64,000 nt of DNA, from positions 682,001 through 746,000 of the forward strand of contig NZ_JBIQOI010000001.1 in the NCBI RefSeq assembly GCF_044197065.1, read 5' to 3'. Under the pieces are notes generated by a model, which ran no database searches, was not told where the DNA came from, and saw only the letters and a program-made list of their open reading frames with translations. This DNA comes from Kluyvera ascorbata_C (GTDB taxonomy: Bacteria > Pseudomonadota > Gammaproteobacteria > Enterobacterales > Enterobacteriaceae). The translations under genes were made by a program, and so were the position numbers. The first letter of the stretch is position 1. Each line of letters begins with the position of its first letter. Of this stretch, positions 1 through 7,672 are shown piece by piece.

Positions 1-557
1 TGAAACAGGTTGCTGTACTGCTGGCCCCAGGCTTTGAAGAAGGGGAAGCGATTGTCACGATTGATATCCTACGTCGTCTGCACATTGGCGTTGAACTGGT
101 GTCCTGCGCTGAGTCCCGTGCGGTTGTCAGCTACCACGATATTCCGATGGTTGCAGACGCGACGCTGGCAGAACGCCTTGATACGCTGTACGACGCAGTT
201 GTCCTACCAGGCGGCCCTCAGGGAAGCGTGAATCTAGCGGCGAATGCCGATGTCATTAAGTTCGTTGAAGCCCACGATGCAGCGGGTAAGTTTATCTGCC
301 CAATCTGCTCTGCGGCGGCACGCGTATTAGCAGGTAATGACTTGCTGAAAGGACGCCGTTACGTTTGCTCTGGGGATTTATGGCAGGATGTAAAAAATGG
401 CGAATATGTTGATGCGCCGGTTGTCGAAGATGGCAATCTGATTAGCGGCAAAGGCTTTGGTCATGTCTTTGATTTCGCCTTCACCGTTGCCGCTCGCCTG
501 TTGGGTGATGAAGCACCGGTACGCGACCATGCCGATCACATCTATTACCGCTGGTAA
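1..557 (+). CDS. DJ-1/PfpI family protein (5' end cut by one base)
   Basis: The window opens at the second base of the ATG (TG AAA CAG ...), so all but one nucleotide of this about 185-residue gene is present. The protein has the compact DJ-1/ThiJ/PfpI fold signature: an N-terminal LLAPGFEEGEA with the conserved glutamate, VVLPGGPQG in the middle, and the nucleophile elbow PICSAAARVLAG carrying the reactive cysteine. GKGFGHVFDFA near the C-terminus matches the family's helix-capping segment. Members act as cytoplasmic stress chaperones, glyoxalases or deglycases; which activity applies here cannot be read from sequence. It resembles YajL-type proteins but the context differs, so no symbol is given. 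A strong hairpin follows at 623-647. Confidence 0.88.
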   Translation, partial: KQVAVLLAPGFEEGEAIVTIDILRRLHIGVELVSCAESRAVVSYHDIPMVADATLAERLDTLYDAVVLPGGPQGSVNLAANADVIKFVEAHDAAGKFICPICSAAARVLAGNDLLKGRRYVCSGDLWQDVKNGEYVDAPVVEDGNLISGKGFGHVFDFAFTVAARLLGDEAPVRDHADHIYYRW

Positions 558-860
558 TTGTTAACAAATTCCGGCTAAAGGGATTTTCCCACTCGTTATA
601 TAGATAAATCTGCTACCCCCTGGCGTGAATTGTCAGACAATTCACGCTTTCTATATGTACTTATTTGCTGAATATATGCATCACCCTACTGTAATTCAGC
701 GGTGTGATGCCGCTCTCTTCTGGAAAACGCATTCCGGGCTATTAATGTTTCAACAACGTTAACGCTGTTAATAATACGGCTAATACTTTGTTTTATGTCT
801 AATTTAAATCACCTATTTGATTTTTCCCTACATAAAAGAACATTAAGGCTGGAGTTAACC
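558..860. other. Intergenic region: terminator of the DJ-1 gene and araF promoter region
   Basis: No gene seen. It holds the hairpin at 623-650 and, further down, an inverted repeat GCATCAC (678-684) / GTGATGC (704-710). The right arm belongs to TGTGATGCCGCTCTCT (703-718), a half-conserved CRP-like site in the place where an araBAD-type catabolite-controlled promoter would need one. I could not identify AraC half-sites with confidence. Confidence 0.4.
623..650 (+). terminator. Hairpin terminator after the DJ-1 gene
   Basis: Perfect 11-bp stem GCGTGAATTGT / ACAATTCACGC with a CAG loop, followed by TTTCTAT. It lies 66 bases after the stop codon. The T-tract is short, so termination may be partial. 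Confidence 0.6.
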
Positions 861-1841
861 ATGCACAAATTTACCAAAGCGCTGGCGGCCATTGGTCTGG
901 CAGCGGTTATGTCACAATCAGCTATGGCTGAAAACCTCAAGCTCGGTTTTTTAGTTAAACAACCCGAGGAACCCTGGTTCCAGACGGAATGGAAATTTGC
1001 CGATAAAGCCGGTAAAGACCTCGGCTTTGACGTAATTAAAATTGCCGTGCCCGACGGAGAGAAAACGCTGAATGCGATCGATAGCCTGGCGGCTAGCGGC
1101 GCGAAAGGGTTTGTTATCTGTACCCCCGACCCAAAACTGGGGCCAGCCATTGTGGCGAAAGCGCGCGGCTATGACATGAAAGTGATAACCGTCGACGATC
1201 AGTTCGTGAACGCCAAAGGTAAACCGATGGAAGATGTGCCGCTGGTGATGATGGCGGCGAGCGAAATTGGCGCGCGTCAGGGCCAGGAGCTCTACAAAGA
1301 GATGCAAAAGCGCGGTTGGGATGTGAAAACCACTGGCGTGATGGCCATTACCGCGAACGAACTGGATACGGCGCGTCGTCGTACTACCGGTTCAATGGAC
1401 GCATTGAAAGCGGCGGGCTTCCCGGAAAAACAGATCTATCAGGTTCCGACCAAATCTAACGATATCCCCGGTGCATTCGATGCCGGTAACTCCCTGCTGG
1501 TACAGCATCCGGAAGTGAAGCAATGGCTGATTATCGGCATGAACGACAACACCGTGCTGGGTGGCGTGCGTGCGACGGAAGGCCAGGGCTTTAAAGCGGC
1601 CAACGTCATCGGTATCGGCATTAACGGCGTTGATGCGGTCAACGAGCTTTCTAAAGCACAGGCCACCGGCTTCTTCGGCTCTTTACTGCCAAGCCCGGAT
1701 ATTCACGGCTATAAAACCAGCGAACTGCTCTACAACTGGGTACAGAAAGGCGCTGAGCCACCGAAATTTACTGCGGTGACTGACGTAGTGCTGATTACCC
1801 GCGATAACTTCAAAGAAGAACTGGCGAAAAAAGGCCTCTGA
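861..1841 (+). CDS. araF: L-arabinose ABC transporter, periplasmic binding protein AraF
   Basis: Captures L-arabinose in the periplasm for AraGH. The start chosen is the ATG at 861 behind GGAG (851-854). An in-frame ATG at 795 would add 22 residues before a typical signal peptide and has no ribosome site. From 861 the protein is 326 residues: signal peptide MHKFTKALAAIGLAAVMSQS then AMA|ENLKLGF, cleavage near residue 23. Mature sequence GFLVKQPEEPWFQTEW and the type 1 periplasmic sugar-binding fold match E. coli AraF (329 residues). It is first gene of araFGH, 63 bases ahead of araG; AraC/CRP control is expected from the family, not demonstrated. Confidence 0.97.
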   Translation: MHKFTKALAAIGLAAVMSQSAMAENLKLGFLVKQPEEPWFQTEWKFADKAGKDLGFDVIKIAVPDGEKTLNAIDSLAASGAKGFVICTPDPKLGPAIVAKARGYDMKVITVDDQFVNAKGKPMEDVPLVMMAASEIGARQGQELYKEMQKRGWDVKTTGVMAITANELDTARRRTTGSMDALKAAGFPEKQIYQVPTKSNDIPGAFDAGNSLLVQHPEVKQWLIIGMNDNTVLGGVRATEGQGFKAANVIGIGINGVDAVNELSKAQATGFFGSLLPSPDIHGYKTSELLYNWVQKGAEPPKFTAVTDVVLITRDNFKEELAKKGL

Positions 1842-1904
1842 GTCCTGATAATTCTCCCTTCGCGACAGCGGAGGGAGACGGGTCGTGTCATTGTGGAGGT
1901 TGTG

Positions 1905-3419
1905 ATGCAACAGTCTACCCCTTATCTCTCTTTCCGCGGTATTAGCAAAACCTTCCCCGGCGTAAAAGCGCTGTCCGATATTAGCTTTGATTGCTATAGC
2001 GGACAGGTGCATGCGCTGATGGGGGAGAACGGCGCGGGCAAATCCACGCTGCTGAAAATTCTCAGCGGCAACTATGCGCCAACCTCCGGGTCATTGGTGC
2101 TGCGGGGAGAAGAGATTTCTTTTGCCGATACCACGGCGGCGCTGAACGCCGGTATCGCGATTATTTACCAGGAACTGCATCTCGTCCCGGAAATGACCGT
2201 GGCGGAAAATATCTATCTTGGGCAATTACCGAGCCGCGGCGGCTTCGTAAACCGTTCGCTGCTGAACTATGAAGCCCGGCTGCAGCTGGAGCATCTGGGT
2301 CTGGATATCGACCCCGACACGCCGCTGAAGTATCTCTCCATCGGCCAGTGGCAGATGGTGGAAATTGCTAAGGCTCTGGCGCGCAACGCCAAGGTCATCG
2401 CCTTTGACGAACCGACCAGCTCGCTCTCCGCCCGCGAAATCGACAATCTGTTCAGGGTCATCCGTGAACTGCGTAAAGAAGGCCGGGTGATCATCTATGT
2501 TTCACACCGCATGGAGGAGATCTTTGCCCTCAGCGATGCCATTACCGTGTTCAAAGATGGTCGCTATGTTTGCACGTTTGACGACATCAAAGCGGTCAGC
2601 CATGACCGTCTGGTGCAGGCCATGGTCGGGCGTGAAATCGGTGATATCTATGGCTGGAAGTCACGTGAGTATGGCGATGAGCGTTTACGCCTGGAGAACG
2701 TGAAGGCACCAGGCGTACGCACGCCGATATCGCTTGCGGTGCGCAGCGGCGAAATCGTCGGGCTGTTTGGTTTAGTTGGGGCCGGGCGAAGTGAATTGAT
2801 GAAGGGGATCTTCGGCGGCACGAAGCTCAGCGGCGGGCAGATATTTATCGACGGCCAGCCGGTGACTATCGATAAACCCGCTCAGGCCATTCGCGCCGGG
2901 ATGATGCTGTGCCCGGAAGACCGTAAAGCCGAGGGGATTATTCCGGTCCATTCGGTACGCGACAATATCAATATTAGCGCCCGGCGTAAGCATATCCACG
3001 CCGGCTGTCTTATCAATAATGCGTGGGAGTCCACCAACGCCGAACATCATATTAAATCTCTGAATATCAAAACGCCGGGGGCGCAGCAGCTGATTATGAA
3101 CCTCTCCGGGGGAAATCAGCAGAAAGCGATTCTTGGGCGTTGGCTCTCTGAGGACATGAAAGTCATCCTGCTGGATGAACCCACGCGCGGGATTGACGTT
3201 GGGGCCAAACATGAAATCTACAACGTGATATACGCGCTCGCGGCCTCGGGCGTAGCAGTGCTTTTTGCCTCCAGCGACCTGCCGGAAGTATTAGGCGTTG
3301 CTGACCGCATCCTGGTGATGCGGGAAGGGGAGATTTCCGGGGAGCTGCTGCACGACAGCGCCAATGAACAACAGGCGTTAAGCCTGGCTATGCCTAAAGT
3401 TAGTCAGGCTGTGGCCTGA
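1905..3419 (+). CDS. araG: L-arabinose ABC transporter, ATP-binding protein AraG
   Basis: Cytoplasmic ATPase powering arabinose import; a tandem ABC protein of 504 residues, the usual AraG length. Walker A GENGAGKST lies at residues 40-48. The first-half signature and Walker B (VIAFDEPTSSLS) follow, and the second half carries the degenerate P-loop GLVGAGRSEL typical of sugar ABC ATPases, then LSGGNQQK and VILLDEPTRGIDVG. Start taken at the ATG at 1905 (MQQSTPYLSF) behind GGAGG (1896-1900); the upstream in-frame GTG at 1893 would overlap that ribosome site. araH begins 15 bases after its stop, so the three genes form one operon. Confidence 0.97.
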   Translation: MQQSTPYLSFRGISKTFPGVKALSDISFDCYSGQVHALMGENGAGKSTLLKILSGNYAPTSGSLVLRGEEISFADTTAALNAGIAIIYQELHLVPEMTVAENIYLGQLPSRGGFVNRSLLNYEARLQLEHLGLDIDPDTPLKYLSIGQWQMVEIAKALARNAKVIAFDEPTSSLSAREIDNLFRVIRELRKEGRVIIYVSHRMEEIFALSDAITVFKDGRYVCTFDDIKAVSHDRLVQAMVGREIGDIYGWKSREYGDERLRLENVKAPGVRTPISLAVRSGEIVGLFGLVGAGRSELMKGIFGGTKLSGGQIFIDGQPVTIDKPAQAIRAGMMLCPEDRKAEGIIPVHSVRDNINISARRKHIHAGCLINNAWESTNAEHHIKSLNIKTPGAQQLIMNLSGGNQQKAILGRWLSEDMKVILLDEPTRGIDVGAKHEIYNVIYALAASGVAVLFASSDLPEVLGVADRILVMREGEISGELLHDSANEQQALSLAMPKVSQAVA

Positions 3420-3433
3420 GGAAGGAGGTTACG

Positions 3434-4414
3434 ATGTCATCTGTTACTACACCAGGCGCACGCCGCACGTCGCTGAGTTTTGGCCGTATCTGGGATCAGT
3501 ACGGCATGCTGGTGGTCTTTGCCGTGCTGTTTATCTGCTGCGCCATTTTTGTGCCAAATTTTGCCTCATTCATCAATATGAAAGGGCTGGGGTTGGCGAT
3601 TTCTATGTCGGGAATGGTAGCCTGCGGAATGCTCTTCTGCCTGGCTTCCGGCGACTTTGACCTGTCGGTAGCGTCGGTGATTGCCTGCGCGGGGGTCACC
3701 ACGGCGGTGGTGATTAACCTCACTGAAAGCCTATGGATTGGCGTATTTGCTGGTCTGCTGCTCGGGGCATTAAGCGGGTTGGTCAATGGTTTTGTGATTG
3801 CGAAACTGAAAATCAACGCCTTGATTACTACGCTTGCGACGATGCAGATTGTGCGAGGCCTGGCCTACATTATCTCCGACGGAAAGGCGGTGGGGATTGA
3901 AGACGAGCGCTTCTTTACCCTTGGCTATGCCAACTGGTTAGGGCTGCCGGCGCCAATCTGGCTGACCGTTGGCTGCCTGATTATTTTCGGTTTACTGCTG
4001 AACAAAACCACCTTTGGGCGCAATACCCTGGCGATTGGTGGTAACGAAGAAGCGGCGCGCCTGGCGGGGGTTCCCGTGGTGCGTACCAAGATAATCATTT
4101 TTGTCCTTTCCGGGCTGGTGTCCGCGGCGGCGGGCATTATTCTGGCCTCGCGTATGACCAGCGGCCAGCCGATGACGTCTATTGGCTATGAGCTAATCGT
4201 TATCTCGGCGTGCGTGCTGGGCGGGGTGTCGCTGAAAGGTGGGATCGGTAAGATCTCTTATGTGGTGGCCGGGATCCTGATTCTGGGAACGGTAGAAAAC
4301 GCCATGAACCTGCTGAACATCTCTCCGTTCTCTCAGTATGTGGTGCGCGGGTTGATTCTGCTGGCAGCAGTAATTTTCGACCGCTACAAACAGAAGGCGA
4401 AGCGTACCGTTTGA
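3434..4414 (+). CDS. araH: L-arabinose ABC transporter, permease AraH
   Basis: Inner-membrane channel of the high-affinity arabinose importer, 326 residues with about ten hydrophobic helices. LASGDFDLSVASVIA and IGGNEEAARLAGVPV are the hallmark segments of the monosaccharide ABC permease family (AraH/RbsC/XylH). The start has a strong GGAGG (3424-3428). It is last in araFGH. In E. coli otsBA follow; here the next object is a perfect palindrome (4430-4502) and then uspC, so the trehalose synthesis genes are absent from this site. Confidence 0.97.
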   Translation: MSSVTTPGARRTSLSFGRIWDQYGMLVVFAVLFICCAIFVPNFASFINMKGLGLAISMSGMVACGMLFCLASGDFDLSVASVIACAGVTTAVVINLTESLWIGVFAGLLLGALSGLVNGFVIAKLKINALITTLATMQIVRGLAYIISDGKAVGIEDERFFTLGYANWLGLPAPIWLTVGCLIIFGLLLNKTTFGRNTLAIGGNEEAARLAGVPVVRTKIIIFVLSGLVSAAAGIILASRMTSGQPMTSIGYELIVISACVLGGVSLKGGIGKISYVVAGILILGTVENAMNLLNISPFSQYVVRGLILLAAVIFDRYKQKAKRTV

Positions 4415-4429
4415 TGGGGTGATGTTTGT

Positions 4430-4502
4430 CCCGGCGTCGCTGCGCTCGGCCGGGCTACAAAAAATAGCTATCTGTAGCCCGGCCGAGCGCAGCGACGCCG
4501 GG
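4430..4502. repeat. Dispersed palindrome, family A, copy 1
   Basis: Two 30-bp arms (4430-4459 and 4473-4502) are perfect reverse complements around a 13-base loop, outer edge CCCGGCGTCGC, inner edge CGGCCGGGCTACA. It lies between convergent araH and uspC and could act as a bidirectional terminator or mRNA stabiliser. Related copies lie at 13250, 21188, 40662, 49831 and 54925. Confidence 0.85.
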
Positions 4503-4514
4503 TTTCACCATTTG

Positions 4515-4934
4515 TTACAGTGTCACTAATAGCACGTCTACGCCACAGCTCCCGGCAATTGCCTTGGCCGAACAGGTGGCACGTGAGAAGAAGCTTTGGT
4601 TATGGTTACCACAGATAACCAGGTCAACCTGGTGATTCCGGCAGAAGGCTTTGACGTGGTCACACAGTTCACCCGAGGCAATTTGGCTTTTCCAGATAGG
4701 GTAATGGGTGGAGTCAGCGAGGTTTTGCAGAAATTGATGCGTTTCTTCCTGCATCAGTTCACGCAGATTTTCCAGCATCGGTGCCGCCAATTGGTTGTAC
4801 ATCTCCGGGTCAGTTGACAGCGTTATCAAACTAATACGCGCACCCGCGGGCTCGGCGATTTCCACGGCTTTCCTTAGCAGCTCATGACTCTCTGGGGTAG
4901 GCGCGACGGCCACCAAAAGATGTGAGTAAGACAT
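4515..4934 (-). CDS. uspC: Universal stress protein UspC
   Basis: Small cytoplasmic alpha/beta universal stress protein of 139 residues. MSYSHLLVAVAPTPES at the N-terminus, DPEMYNQLAAPMLENL in the middle and VDLVICGNHNQSFFSRA near the end match E. coli UspC closely. UspC is induced by starvation and osmotic or UV stress, and in E. coli its gene neighbours flhDC and has been tied to motility control. Here it is likewise the gene immediately upstream of and divergent from flhDC. AGACCTCC-type ribosome site (complement of 4936-4943). Confidence 0.95.
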   Translation of the reverse strand: MSYSHLLVAVAPTPESHELLRKAVEIAEPAGARISLITLSTDPEMYNQLAAPMLENLRELMQEETHQFLQNLADSTHYPIWKSQIASGELCDHVKAFCRNHQVDLVICGNHNQSFFSRATCSAKAIAGSCGVDVLLVTL

Positions 4935-5438
4935 CAGACCTCCTTGCTTGAATTACACGCACTCAATCTTTCATCTCTTACTCTTTTTACCGCATCGCTG
5001 CAAGCGTTGGGGGGAGTATCGCTGCCTATAACTTAACCTAATACATTAGCAAGGTTTATGCGAATTACGGTATGAAAGGTGCGCAAATTGCATAAGCCCC
5101 ACTGAATATATGATGTAATCAGTACGGCAGATAAACATTTAATTTTTGCTGAAATATTGTTAATAAAAAGTAAATAACATGCAAATTAATTAGTGGTAAA
5201 TGATTAGATGTTTCAATTTGTTGAATTTAAAATGAATTTTATTTATTAGATGAAAGCATGATCTGTGATAATTTTTTCGCATCTGGCTCGCGTAAAGTCC
5301 CTCGTCCTGAATCTTTGTTAAATACTTTCGGTGAATGAATATCCGTTAGGCTGGAATAAAATAGCGATTTTTTTGCTTAAATAATACCCAAAGTACAATT
5401 GAGACTGATGGATAGAGGGGCTAAATTTGATTTGATTT
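4935..5438. other. Distal part of the flhDC upstream region
   Basis: About 500 AT-rich bases between divergent uspC and the CRP site of flhDC. No open frame with a ribosome site was seen on either strand. In E. coli this interval collects many motility regulators (H-NS, OmpR, LrhA, IHF); I did not attempt to place those weak sites. The uspC promoter must lie in its left end. Confidence 0.5.
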
Positions 5439-5454
5439 TGTGACGGCGATCACA
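5439..5454 (+). promoter_or_regulatory. CRP site of flhDC
   Basis: TGTGACGGCGATCACA is a perfect TGTGA-N6-TCACA palindrome. Its centre (5446.5) lies 71.5 bases before the inferred transcription start at 5518, the same class I spacing known for E. coli flhDC. Motility should therefore respond to cAMP-CRP. Confidence 0.92.
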
Positions 5455-5482
5455 TAAATTTCAAATTAACAGCGAGGTAACA

Positions 5483-5511
5483 TTGTATGTGTCACATCTG
5501 GCGAGTAAAGT
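5483..5511 (+). promoter_or_regulatory. flhDC core promoter (inferred P1)
   Basis: TTGTAT (5483-5488) and TAAAGT (5506-5511) are separated by 17 bases. The start near 5518 is deduced from the -71.5 CRP position and the +5 to +18 RcsAB box rather than measured. The leader to flhD is then about 207 nt. Confidence 0.6.
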
Positions 5512-5521
5512 TGCGTCGAAT

Positions 5522-5535
5522 TAGGAAAAATCTTA
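5522..5535 (+). promoter_or_regulatory. RcsAB box in the flhDC leader
   Basis: TAGGAAAAATCTTA matches the RcsAB box described for E. coli flhDC and sits at +5 to +18 of the inferred start. The Rcs envelope-stress phosphorelay would repress flagella through it. Confidence 0.8.
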
Positions 5536-5613
5536 GTAAATTGTAAGAAATGTTTAGGTTAGTCGGGCGAGAGGTTAACGCGCCGACCGACAACCCTGCA
5601 GAAAGATTCACCT

Positions 5614-5660
5614 AATCGGCTATGCATTTCGACCGATTTTTTTTATCGGGCCTTGCCCGA
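5614..5660 (+). promoter_or_regulatory. Structured flhDC leader: terminator-like hairpin followed by a second stem
   Basis: AATCGG (5614-5619) pairs with CCGATT (5633-5638) and runs into eight T residues (5637-5644), the shape of a weak intrinsic terminator inside the leader. Immediately after, TCGGGC (5646-5651) pairs with GCCCGA (5655-5660) around CTT. These lie 65-110 nt before the flhD start, where CsrA and small RNAs act in E. coli. Confidence 0.5.
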
Positions 5661-5724
5661 CGACATCACGGGGTATGCGGTTTGACCGCATAAAAGTACT
5701 AATTGGTTATTCGGGATGGGGAAA

Positions 5725-6075
5725 ATGCATACATCCGAGTTGCTAAAGCACATTTATGACATCAATTTGTCTTACTTGCTTCTTGCACAGCGTTTGATTG
5801 GTCAGGATAAGGCTTCTGCTATGTTCCGTCTCGGCATCAACGAGGCCATGGCGAAAGTTCTGGGTGAACTGACTCTTCCGCAGATGGTGAAAATTGCGGA
5901 GACCAACCAGTTAGTTTGTCAGTTCCGTTTTGATGATGCTCAAACCATCACCCGTCTTACGCAAGAGTCACGAGTTGACGACTTACAGCAGATTCATACC
6001 GGTATTCTGCTTTCCACCAGACTGCTGAATGAAGCCAGCCAATCAGGCGAACCTGCACGTAAGAAAAGGGCCTGA
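5725..6075 (+). CDS. flhD: Flagellar master regulator subunit FlhD
   Basis: With FlhC forms the FlhD4C2 activator that recruits sigma70 RNA polymerase to class 2 flagellar promoters. It has 116 residues, the standard enteric length. MHTSELLKHIYDINLSYLLL and RVDDLQQIHTGILLSTRLLN are near-invariant family segments. Start taken at 5725 behind GGGG (5718-5721); the in-frame ATG at 5716 lies in that ribosome site. flhC follows after 2 bases, so the two are translationally coupled. Transcription is controlled by the CRP site, RcsAB box and leader listed above. Confidence 0.97.
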   Translation: MHTSELLKHIYDINLSYLLLAQRLIGQDKASAMFRLGINEAMAKVLGELTLPQMVKIAETNQLVCQFRFDDAQTITRLTQESRVDDLQQIHTGILLSTRLLNEASQSGEPARKKRA

Positions 6076-6077
6076 AA

Positions 6078-6656
6078 ATGAGCGAAAAAAGCATTGTTCA
6101 GGAAGCCCGCGATATTCAGCTTGCTATGGAGCTGATAACGCTAGGCGCGCGTTTGCAGATGCTGGAAAGTGAAACCCAGCTTAGCCGTGGTCGTCTGATT
6201 AAACTGTACAAAGAACTGCGTGGCAGCCCGCCTCCGAAAGGAATGCTGCCGTTTTCCACGGACTGGTTTATGACATGGGAACAGAATATTCACTCTTCCA
6301 TGTTCTGTAATGCCTGGCAGTTTTTACTCAAAAGCGGACAGTGCTCTGGCGTGGACGCCGTGATTAAAGCCTACCGTTTGTACCTCGAACAATGTCCACA
6401 GCAGGATAACGGGCCGCTTCTGGCGCTGACTCGCGCATGGACGTTAGTCCGCTTTGTGGAAAGCGGAATGCTCGAACTCTCCAGCTGCCATTCCTGCGGC
6501 GGCAATTTCATTACTCATGCGCACCAGCCAGCGGGCAGCTTTGTTTGCAGCCTTTGCCAGCCTCCATCTCGCGCAGTAAAAAGACGTAAACTTTCCGACA
6601 ATCTTGCCGATAGTAATCCACAACTGCTGGATGAACAGATAGAGCAAGCTGTTTAA
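6078..6656 (+). CDS. flhC: Flagellar master regulator subunit FlhC
   Basis: DNA-contacting partner of FlhD in FlhD4C2, 192 residues as in E. coli. The zinc-binding cysteines are intact at residues 137, 140, 157 and 160 (CHSC and CSLC). MSEKSIVQEARDIQLAMELI and PSRAVKRRKLS are hallmark segments. The last 70 bases of the gene contain the sigma28 promoter of the motA transcript, so its sequence is under double constraint. Confidence 0.97.
   Translation: MSEKSIVQEARDIQLAMELITLGARLQMLESETQLSRGRLIKLYKELRGSPPPKGMLPFSTDWFMTWEQNIHSSMFCNAWQFLLKSGQCSGVDAVIKAYRLYLEQCPQQDNGPLLALTRAWTLVRFVESGMLELSSCHSCGGNFITHAHQPAGSFVCSLCQPPSRAVKRRKLSDNLADSNPQLLDEQIEQAV
6588..6614 (+). promoter_or_regulatory. Sigma28 (FliA) promoter inside flhC, driving motR/motABcheAW
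   Basis: TAAACTTT (6588-6595), an 11-base spacer and GCCGATAG (6607-6614) match the sigma28 consensus TAAAGTTT-N11-GCCGATAA at 14 of 16 positions. It lies within the flhC coding sequence, as reported for E. coli motR/motA. Start expected near 6620. Confidence 0.88.
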
Positions 6657-6714
6657 CCCACACGGTGTGGATAAAACACTCCAGCAGCGGTCTTGATGAC
6701 CGCTGCTTTTTTTT
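6620..6714 (+). ncRNA. motR: Probable MotR small RNA
   Basis: E. coli MotR is a roughly 90-nt, sigma28-dependent, Hfq-bound RNA that begins in the end of flhC and covers the motA 5' untranslated region. Here a sigma28 promoter in flhC and a strong terminator at 6683-6714 define a transcript of about 95 nt at the same place. The match rests on position, promoter and terminator; I did not compare the seed region. Read-through would give the motABcheAW mRNA. Confidence 0.68.
6683..6714 (+). terminator. Intrinsic terminator between flhC and motA
   Basis: AGCAGCGGTC / GACCGCTGCT, a perfect 10-bp stem with a TTGAT loop, followed by a T-tract to 6714. It ends flhDC and probably MotR; motA expression requires read-through or RNA processing. 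Confidence 0.88.
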
Positions 6715-6778
6715 ACCCGTCGGTTAGCGATATTGCTCATCTGTCTCCACTCATGGTCAACGGTGGAAGGATGATAAC

Positions 6779-7672
6779 GTGCTTATCTTAATAGGTTACC
6801 TGGTTGTTTTGGGGACAGTTTTCGGCGGCTACATGATGACCGGCGGACACCTTGGGGCACTGTATCAACCCGCTGAACTGATTATCATCGGTGGGGCGGG
6901 TGTCGGGGCATTTATCGTCGGGAACAACGGCAAGGCAATCAAGGGCACGCTTAAGGCGCTGCCGCTGTTGTTTCGTCGCTCGAAATACACCAAAACGATG
7001 TACATGGACCTGCTGGCCCTGCTTTATCGCTTGATGGCGAAGTCGCGTCAACAGGGGATGTTCTCGCTCGAACGCGATATTGAAAACCCAAAAGAGAGCG
7101 AAATTTTTGCCAGCTATCCGCGCATTCTTGCCGATAAAGTGATGCTGGAATTTATCGTCGACTATCTGCGTCTGATTATCAGCGGCAACATGAATACCTT
7201 CGAAATTGAAGCGCTGATGGACGAAGAAATTGAAACCCATGAAAGCGAATGTGAAGTGCCGGCGAACAGCCTGGCGCTGGTCGGCGACTCGCTGCCGGCC
7301 TTCGGTATCGTCGCGGCGGTAATGGGGGTGGTTCACGCGCTGGGTTCTGCCGACAGACCTGCGGCAGAGCTAGGGGCGTTGATTGCCCACGCGATGGTAG
7401 GCACATTCCTTGGCATCTTACTGGCCTACGGCTTTGTTTCGCCTTTAGCCAGCGTGCTGCGCCAGAAAAGCGCAGAAACGACTAAAATGATGCAGTGCGT
7501 CAAAATTACGCTGCTGTCGAATCTCAATGGCTATGCGCCGCCAATTGCCGTCGAGTTTGGCCGTAAAACCCTTTACACCAGCGAACGTCCTTCGTTTATC
7601 GAGCTGGAAGAACATGTGCGCGCGGTGCGCAACCCGGCTGGCCAGCAGCAGACCACGACCGAGGACGCATGA
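6779..7672 (+). CDS. motA: Flagellar stator protein MotA
   Basis: Proton-channel stator subunit: four transmembrane helices and a large cytoplasmic loop that pushes on FliG. 297 residues from a GTG start behind GGAAGG (6765-6770), the same rare start as in E. coli. N-terminal MLILIGYLVVLGTVFGGYMM and the conserved proline-bearing SLPAFGIVAAVMGVVHAL segment identify it. motB overlaps its stop by 4 bases (ATGA). The C-terminal tail is a couple of residues longer than in E. coli. Confidence 0.98.
   Translation: MLILIGYLVVLGTVFGGYMMTGGHLGALYQPAELIIIGGAGVGAFIVGNNGKAIKGTLKALPLLFRRSKYTKTMYMDLLALLYRLMAKSRQQGMFSLERDIENPKESEIFASYPRILADKVMLEFIVDYLRLIISGNMNTFEIEALMDEEIETHESECEVPANSLALVGDSLPAFGIVAAVMGVVHALGSADRPAAELGALIAHAMVGTFLGILLAYGFVSPLASVLRQKSAETTKMMQCVKITLLSNLNGYAPPIAVEFGRKTLYTSERPSFIELEEHVRAVRNPAGQQQTTTEDA

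Noticed and set aside
795..860. Upstream in-frame start for araF
   Set aside because: It adds 22 residues ahead of a complete signal peptide and lacks a ribosome site, while 861 has GGAG at the right distance.
6705..6733. Possible sigma28 promoter directly before motA (GCGATATT)
   Set aside because: Only about five -10 matches and no -35; the element inside flhC is far better.
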